From assembly GCA_023014365.1 (NCBI GenBank), contig JAEBUN010000010.1, positions 62,001-126,000 of the forward strand: DNA of 64,000 nt, given 5' to 3'. The position numbers and the translations under genes were made by a program. This stretch comes from Lepiota brunneoincarnata. Taxonomy: Eukaryota; Basidiomycota; Agaricomycetes; Agaricales; Agaricaceae. The notes below the pieces were generated by a model. The model was not told where the DNA came from and did not search any database. It saw only the letters and a program-made list of their open reading frames with translations. Positions 57,560-64,000 of this stretch are shown one piece after another (position 1 is the stretch's first letter; each line of letters opens with the position of its first letter).

Positions 57560-59988
57560 TTAAGAAATCCCTCTCTGTCCTCCTTTCGCTGGCAATACGG
57601 CACTGAGTTGTCTCTATGCGCGTATAAACAAGAGGACCTACCATTCTCGTCATATGGTTCGCTGCTAAGCATAGCGCAAACAACCTTTTACAGTTTGGAT
57701 CGTCTCTGAATGGATAGCTGGGAACTCGCAGTGAGAACACGAAAGAAAAAATATTAGAGGCTGAAGAAAGCTTACGCAGCCCCCAGACGATAAGCAGCAG
57801 CAAGTCCAGAAACAACAGCGATCTCATGCATGTCTGTATGAGAATCTCAGTGACATAATGATAGACCAGATGAGCGGATTCGTATACTCAGTACTGTCCA
57901 AGCACCAGCGAAATGTGTATGTCGCTACAGTTCAAAAGATCAGCAACCATCTCAAAACAGAGCAATATAAAAAGAGCAGACTTTGCCGTTAATCAACCCC
58001 ATCCATGGCACGGTCCCTGCATAGTGCTGCCAACGATGGCTTTGTTGCTTCCACCATTTCTCCATGATAACTTCGTCTGGGTTGATCTCGTCTTTCGTCC
58101 AAAACTTCCTACTCTCCGGTGCATGATTCAGAAAAATAGTCTGGAACACATGACGTTCGAGTAGAGGCGGGTCCGACTTTGTCCCTTCCTTGTCGACTTG
58201 GGCCTCAAGATCGCCTTCGTCAGTGCGGTCTCCATCATTCTCGTCGAGCCGGCTGACCGGGTCCTGAGTTTCAAGCCTGCCCTTGGATCTCGCCTCTGAA
58301 TCCGACTCGGAGCTCGTCACGGGGTGTTGCTTCTGAGACTTTGTTTTCGCTATTTCCTCTGCGTGGATTACTGGTTCATTGGTGGACCCACATAGAGGCT
58401 CGGTATCAAACTATGGGTATCCTGAGGTCATTTCAGAGAACGCGATCTTATGGGTGCTAACCTGCGGCTGATATACCGTCAAGTCGAAACTCATTTCAAT
58501 CTTGCTTTTATCCTCGGGTACGCTGCGAATGAAGTACAGGGGTTTGAAATTCTTCTCCGCAAACTCGTACTGCTTCTGCCGTTCAGGATTTTCCGGGTCT
58601 TCCTTAGACCGAAGCTCCGGGTCGTATCTGACACGATAGTACTAGGATGGCGGTTAGCAGGTGATGTGCATGCAAATTAGAACTCTACCTTATCCATGTA
58701 GGGCAAATCGCTATGCGTCACAGTGACATCCCACAAATACTGACAGGCGTGAACAATAGGGATTGCCAACAACAGGGAGGGCCTACCTTCACGTTGCCAA
58801 GAATTCGTCTTTCTAACCAATTGGCGTCATCACCCAAGATTTGTAGGGCAGCGTCCGCGTCCACAGAAAAGATGATCTCATCATAGTCTTCCTTCTCTTC
58901 TTTTCCAGGTTCGATAACCTCTTGAGCATTATTAGTGCCTTGCGTGGGGCGACTCCAAACCTCGACTCCATGAGAGCTGCGTTTGATGTGAGTGACTTCG
59001 CGATTCGTGACGATGTGCGCGGAGCCTTGGCCTTGTTCTTCTATCACGGCTTTCCATGTCGAATACAATGCAGAAAGGCGAGGAAAGGCACACATTCGTG
59101 GTATGGAGGCAAGAAATGTATCAGAAGAATATTCAAACTACAAATGGAATAAGTGTGAGCTTAGAGGGAAGACAGACAGACGCACGAGACGCATATTTTG
59201 GTCCATAAAAACGCGCTCAAGGATGGCGGAGGAGATGAAGGGTGTTTGATTCCCTGTTCCAAAAAAGAGAGCAACAAGAGGAAATACAATGACGTCCCCA
59301 AAGTCCTGGTTCCATTATTAGACGCATATAACCATTCCCAGGGAGGAGGGGGTCCCAACCTGCGAGAATCCAAACATTCTCAACATAGTGCTTACGGAAA
59401 TGATAGCAAACAATGGCTCAAATGTCTTGATAACCTTTAGGACCCAACCAAATTTCTTAATATCCCGGCGGAACCTGATGTAAGGATTAACATCGACTTG
59501 TTAAACCAAACAGTAGCCACCCACTTGTCTATGACCTGACTTGGAAACACATTGCTCCAGAATTCCGTTGCGGGATCCCGCCCGAAGCTCACTTGCATAT
59601 CGACGTCGGAAACCTTGAAACCTAGCTTCTCAAAGAGCGCAAACGTGTTGTGAAATACAGGGCTCGCGCCTTGCACACCATCATTGATGAATTCAGCGCC
59701 ATACTTGTCCTTGTTGATAGGCACAGAGGTAGCCATTCCTCCTGTGGTGGCTGAGCGTTCATAGAGGGTGACATCGAATCTGTCCGGATGTTGAGACAAG
59801 GCGAACGCGGCTGACATTCCGCATGCACCGCCGCCGACGACGATGACACGCTTTTTGTTTTTTGGAATGCTGTTCATGGAGGTTTGAGTTGATAAGAAAG
59901 GCAGACCATTGTCGCAGATTCTGGTCGACGACAACCCCGATGGTTTCGTTGGACTTGACGTCATGACATTTATTTTCTCACCGTACAT
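57560..59988 (-). CDS. FAD-dependent amine oxidase family protein
   Basis: NAD(P)-binding Rossmann/flavin amine oxidase; substrate unknown. It starts at 59988 (or 59964, MTSSPTKPSG). The FAD-binding motif is VIVVGGGACGMSAAFALSQ, with the acidic residue in VTLYERSATTGGMA. Exon 1 ends at 59525, and the next starts at 59474 (FRRDIKKFGWVLKVI). The middle carries CAFPRLSALYSTWKAVIEE and the family block DEIIFSVDADAALQILGD. A long hydrophilic insert rich in Asp/Glu (about 58340-58190) precedes WQHYAGTVPWMGLINGK. The C-terminal FAD motif is HFAGAWTVL, spliced to MHEIAVVSGLAAAYRLGAA and PFRDDPNCKRLFAL. The last intron (GTAGGT...GCCAG) gives the ending MRKEDREGFLN and a stop at 57560. About 550 residues in about ten exons, apparently intact. 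Confidence 0.85.
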
Positions 59989-61241
59989 GTGATATACTGG
60001 GATGGTACTGGAGGGCTGAGCGCTGAGCGACTTGTCTTGAATGAAACCAATCTAGAAGCTACAAGCTCCATATACCGCCATACTTTTCACCACAGCCCTG
60101 AAATTGTCGAGGCAGAACCATATATTACGCTCTTCCATCCAGTCCAAAGTGCCATTGCCCGACGCGTGCTTTCGAGAATAAGAAATTTCGAACCAAGCGA
60201 GTTTGACCCAGTGAGAAGGACCCCGTCGGAGCCTACCCAGGAGTCAGCTGCGCTTGGTGTCCTTGAGTGGCCTATGCGAGGATCTTGACCGACAGGCCAG
60301 GGGTGGCAGCGAAAATAGGCAGCTTCTGATCAAGTTGTGATCAGATCCAGAATTGAAGATACGGTACTCGGCACTCGGGGAAGGGTAAGGTATCACGAGT
60401 AACTTGGTGTTCAGAACCATTTCAAAGTTGCTATACCTCCGGTTGACCGCATTGCAGGTATCTGAGCCGTATAGTCAATGGACAATGTTAATTTGCTCGC
60501 TACTTCTCGACTCCTAAGCGACGTAGTTCTGGCTTGCATTCCTCTCCTAGACGCTGAAAAGCGTCTTCGATTTTGATTTTGAGCGCAGATCGTAAAACTA
60601 GAGCCACTTGGCGCTGATGGCCTTGCCGGTTGGAGGAATTTGCACACGTTCCTGGGAAACGTAGACTAATGCAAAGCAAAAACGAGGAGTCAGCTGATGC
60701 CAAATCCAGAGCCACGAAGGAGTGTTTGAAAGTATGTGGGAGCTTCTACTCCATTTCTCCGGCCTTGAGACGAGTTTGGAGGGTATAGAACGGGACGGGC
60801 GTGTTATTGCGGCTTCTTCGAATGTCGATACTGACGGCACTAGGATGTTGGAATGGAACGCGATGCACCGAGCGGCTACGGTAATGCGACTGTTCATGCA
60901 GTAGACTACAGGTCAGCTGACCGCCAAGAGCCGGGTTACTCGCTCTGCTCCTGTCATCGACCAAGCTTCGTCCTTGCAAACATTGCTCCGGCCGCAATAG
61001 CAGAATACGTAGCGTCGTTCACTCGAAAGAGGTGCTTCACAACATGATGTGACGATGGAGCTTCTGGATACCATACTTAGGAATGTTCATTGTCACCCGC
61101 TCCACGGACTTAGGGCCACACATAATCCTTCGCTGGTGGCAAGAGCATTCGTCTTGTCATGGGATCATGCAGTACCCACATAAATGCCAGCAGCTCAACC
61201 CTGTCTCCTGGTCACAGCCCCCTCCATCTAGCAAGACACCC
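59989..61241. other. Divergent intergenic region
   Basis: Promoter side of both the amine oxidase (-) and the F-box gene (+). Short frames at 60411-60715 (minus) and 60722-61047 (plus) have no domain. I see no gene in it. Confidence 0.4.
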
Positions 61242-62492
61242 ATGACAGTGACTGCTAACGCTGGCCCTGTACTCCCTGCGGAGATCATGGACGTCGTCAT
61301 CGACCATCTCCACTCCGACCTGGCGATGCTCGGTGTCTGCGGAATGGTCTGCTCCGAGTGGCTGATCCGTAGCCGATACCACATCTTTCCAACCATCCAC
61401 CTCTGGCCATGGCGCATGCGCCGCTTTTTTGAGCTTGTTCAATCCCAGAGATGTACCTTTACGAAATATGTCAGTCGGATCGAGGTGGACGACGCGCGCG
61501 CGAAAGATCGAAACCATCATCGCGACGGGGACGACGATTTTTCGTTCCAGAACATCATCACATCATCGTCACTTGCCCACTTCTCGCATATAGACTCAAT
61601 GTGCATTCGGAATGTTGACTGGACACTATTCCCATTTCCTGAGCAGGAGGGTCTCCGTGAACATTTGGCTATCTTCATCAGACTCAAGGCGCTTGAGTTT
61701 GATGACGTCATGTTCCATGATCTCCGCGAGATCGTACGCATCACAACGCTCTTCCCTTCCCTTAACCACCTCGTCGCCAATGTCCAGTTTTCGAAGTATA
61801 TCGAGCATACCATTGCCTCCGCCGCCACCCTGACACTGCCGAATAGTCTGGAGGTGCTGAGGCTAGGCTCGGATGATAGCATACCTGCCGTCTTAAGCAG
61901 CACATTCGAACAACCATCGAGATTGAGCAGCTTAATCTTGGATGGAGTCAAGTTTTGGCATCTGCAGTACATCGGCCGCGCTGTGCGTAGTCTTGGGAAT
62001 TCGCTCCGCCATTTTGAGATCAATTTCTCGAGGCAAGAGGGGCAGTTGATCAGTAGCAGTTTGTCTTCTTCTTGTCGCTGATGTCTCCCGACCGCTGACT
62101 TTTCTTGAAAAGGTGACCTTGCGAAACTCGACTTATCCCACCAGCAGAACCTCGAATCTCTTCACCTAAGCGGGATTCTCCTGACGACCCGGACCGCGCC
62201 GTGTGCACTCGAAACCGACGTCCCCTACCTCATTTCCAAAATCCCCTCCAAACACATGAAACGTATCACTCTTGGTTTAACCGTTGAGACACCTGCGTTG
62301 GATTTGTTCAGTTGGAATGCGCTGGATCGTGTTGTTTGTGGAATGGATCGATGCAGGTTGAGAATGAAGATGTCCACTGCACCTACGAGAATCGCAGGAG
62401 AGGCTGATGGAGCATTAACGGGTGTCGTAGAGAGCTTCATCAATAGCAAGTTGGGCAACATAAGGAGGAGCGGGAGATTGAGTTTGTCCTGA
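61242..62492 (+). CDS. F-box protein with LRR-like part
   Basis: Likely SCF adaptor. Exons 61242-62058 and 62113-62492, joined through GTTTGT...GAAAAG in frame (SSG DLAKLDLSHQQNLESLHL). F-box: LPAEIMDVVIDHLHSDLAML, followed by VCSEWLIRSRYHIFPTIHLW. LRR-like blocks: SHIDSMCIRNVDW, LKALEFDDVMFHDLREIV, LEVLRLGSDDS, LSSLILDGVKF. The frame is open upstream to 61083, but the preceding 53 residues look like leader; the ATG at 61242 (MTVTANAGPVLPAEIM) directly precedes the F-box, as is usual in this family. About 400 residues, intact. Confidence 0.83.
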
Positions 62493-63810
62493 ATTACAGT
62501 GGGAAGGGTTGTAAGCCTTATGAATAGTGCATCTTTTCTATTTTGCTTGTACTGACGGACTTAGAAGTAGAGATACTCTGATGGCGCCCATGAATCTCCA
62601 CCACTCCTTTGAACAACTGCTTTATGCTGGCTAAAAATAAATGTACGGGCTGTGGCACCCAAGGTAGAATGGCGAAGCTGATGCTATGACTTGTTATAAC
62701 TCGCCGTGGGTATGTCGACCGAAGTCTGAACGAGTTGGTTTCAGCCACCATCAGCCAAGCTTTTAGGATGGCCGGTCGCGGTTGTGGGTTTGAATTTACG
62801 ACGACCTCTAACAACCGCGACGTGCCCGCTCAATCCAGAAGCATCGTACTTTATGACGAGATAGGCTCGAGAACCCAGGGTCTTGACGACTTACCCCTGT
62901 CTTTCCTCAAACCCCAGCACATGTTGGCTGTTCTTTCCACATACCCACAACTGTTCAGATTCACTCTAGCCCCTTACTATATCCCCGGAACCCAAGCACC
63001 GCTTCGATGCACACACATATCCAGACCCCCATTTCGTGTGCCTGGGTGGTTACTTTTGGGCCACCCCTTGTTGTGCCGACACATGGATGTATCTCATGAA
63101 CAATCATGTGTACATGACCATGAGTCTCAACCTCCCGGCTACCCCAGCTTAGACACCCAAACGCTTCCTTCACCGAGAACAATAGATCCGCGCTGTCGGT
63201 CATCCCCTTTCGGGGGCACTGCCCACCCCGGTGCATAACATTCCTCCTGGTGCAGGCCTGGACGGATGGCCGTGCAGGGACCATAAACCTGATTGTTAGG
63301 CGTGTGCATCACCATGGCCCATATGAGGGTCCCAAGATGCAAGAACTTGCAGTGTTACCTTGGGAAAACGCCCACTACAAGTTCAACTTGAATTGACGGC
63401 GTTAATCTGTCATACACCGCACCCTCTGTCTGCCTCGGCAACAACGTCGATCATCAGCAGGTGGCATCGACAGAGATGAGAAGACGAGCACCGTTTCGAG
63501 CAGATTGTACTCGTGGCCCAGAGGTAATTCTCACCGTCGAGACGAGCACCATGGACGATGGAACCCACAAGGCGCCTAGCCGGGGTCGTGTTTTGACGTT
63601 CATTGACGGGCAGGTAGACAACTCCGCCCGTCTGTTGCCATAATAGACAATGTGATTGACATATTAGTTGGACAGTCCTATTTTTAGCACAAGAGGACAA
63701 GCTTCCCGACCTGCACGGCTGCCTCTCTGAGCGCAGATAAAGTCTCTCTGCTGTCTCTCTCGAGTTTCGTCCTTATACTTCCCTCCCACCTCTCACACAT
63801 CTTATTCACT
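62493..63810. other. Intergenic region
   Basis: Open frame 62735-63238 (+) is long but shows no domain and ends in low-information sequence. The final 90 bases (CT-rich, ending CTTATTCACT before ATG) are a typical fungal core promoter and leader for the next gene. Confidence 0.4.
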
Positions 63811-64000
63811 ATGCCAGAGGCATTGTTCCAAGCCCGCAATGGTTTCCTCGGTGTGTCGTCTTTAATCTTAGAGAGAGTTTGAGGGACTCACCCGTTCCGC
63901 TCCTCCTTTAGCCGTGGTTATCTGCTTGGCTGTTGCTGTTTTTGGGATCTCAATACATTGGGTTGTGCTCACTGCCGGCACCTTCCTTAGTTTTGAAGGT
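63811..64000 (+). CDS. Start of a membrane protein gene, partial at window edge
   Basis: ATG at 63811 follows a CT-rich leader. Exon 1 (63811-63850) codes MPEALFQARNGFL. An intron with donor GTGTGT and acceptor CCTTTAG (63851-63911) leads to exon 2, which starts AVVICLAVAVFGISIHWVVL and continues to the window end. The 22-residue hydrophobic stretch right after the N-terminus is a transmembrane helix or signal anchor. A MARVEL-like or other four-helix membrane protein would fit this layout, but too little is present to name a family. Confidence 0.5.

Noticed and set aside
62735..63238. 167-codon plus-strand frame
   Set aside because: Low-information sequence without motif, start context or introns.

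Overview
This window looks like chromosomal DNA of a filamentous basidiomycete, most likely an Agaricomycete close to Rhizoctonia/Ceratobasidiaceae. The species call is inference. The grounds are genes split by many short introns (mostly 45-80 nt, GT...AG), several F-box/LRR-type proteins, an Hsp70-like ATPase of the fungal 12A type, AIG1-like GTPases, a NACHT remnant and a fungal hAT element. No rRNA, tRNA, CRISPR or bacterial operon signal was seen. All gene models were spliced by eye, so exon edges are proposals.

Layout. 1-3.8 kb: Hsp70-like ATPase (-) whose frame runs on into a long Ser/Pro/Gly-rich tail leaving the window. 3.95-5.5 kb: coiled-coil protein (+) with several frame jumps. 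7.4-11.9 kb: large PPS1-type dual-specificity phosphatase (-). 13.7-15.3 kb: F-box protein (-). 16.0-18.2 kb: WD40/DUF2415 protein (+). 19.0-19.4 kb: diverged tandem repeat. 20-22 kb: intronless F-box protein (-). 23.4-24.8 kb: UPF0014 membrane permease (+). 25-27.3 kb: a decayed unknown gene and a NACHT remnant. 27.6-30.3 kb: unrecognised regulatory-looking protein (-). 30.8-32.0 kb: GTPase (+). 32.4-33.1 kb: two paralogous small secreted cysteine-rich proteins (-). 33.5-35.8 kb: LRR-type protein and a decayed copy of its 3' end. 38.4-47.1 kb: a conserved block of four genes, namely a C2H2 transcription factor, TMA46 (ZC3H15), CWC2 (RBM22) and an LRRC40-like protein. 48.7-50.0 kb: DUF2235/Tle1-like hydrolase. 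51.6-53.5 kb: second GTPase, broken. 55.07-56.02 kb: hAT element with perfect 8-bp target duplication. 56.6-60 kb: receptor-like fragment and a FAD amine oxidase. 61.2-62.5 kb: F-box protein. 63.8 kb to the end: start of a membrane protein.

Housekeeping genes (TMA46, CWC2, PPS1, WD40, zinc finger, UPF0014) are interleaved with fast-evolving accessory genes (NACHT, GTPases, F-box/LRR, small secreted proteins, hAT). Several genes show single-base frame breaks, many at short homopolymers. These could be residual assembly indels, or real decay in some cases. The broken GTPase at 51.6 kb carries two independent lesions and is the best case for real decay. The observations most worth following are the pair of secreted cysteine-rich paralogs, the Hsp70 tail fusion, the broken GTPase with a duplicated Gly-rich linker, and the hAT insertion.
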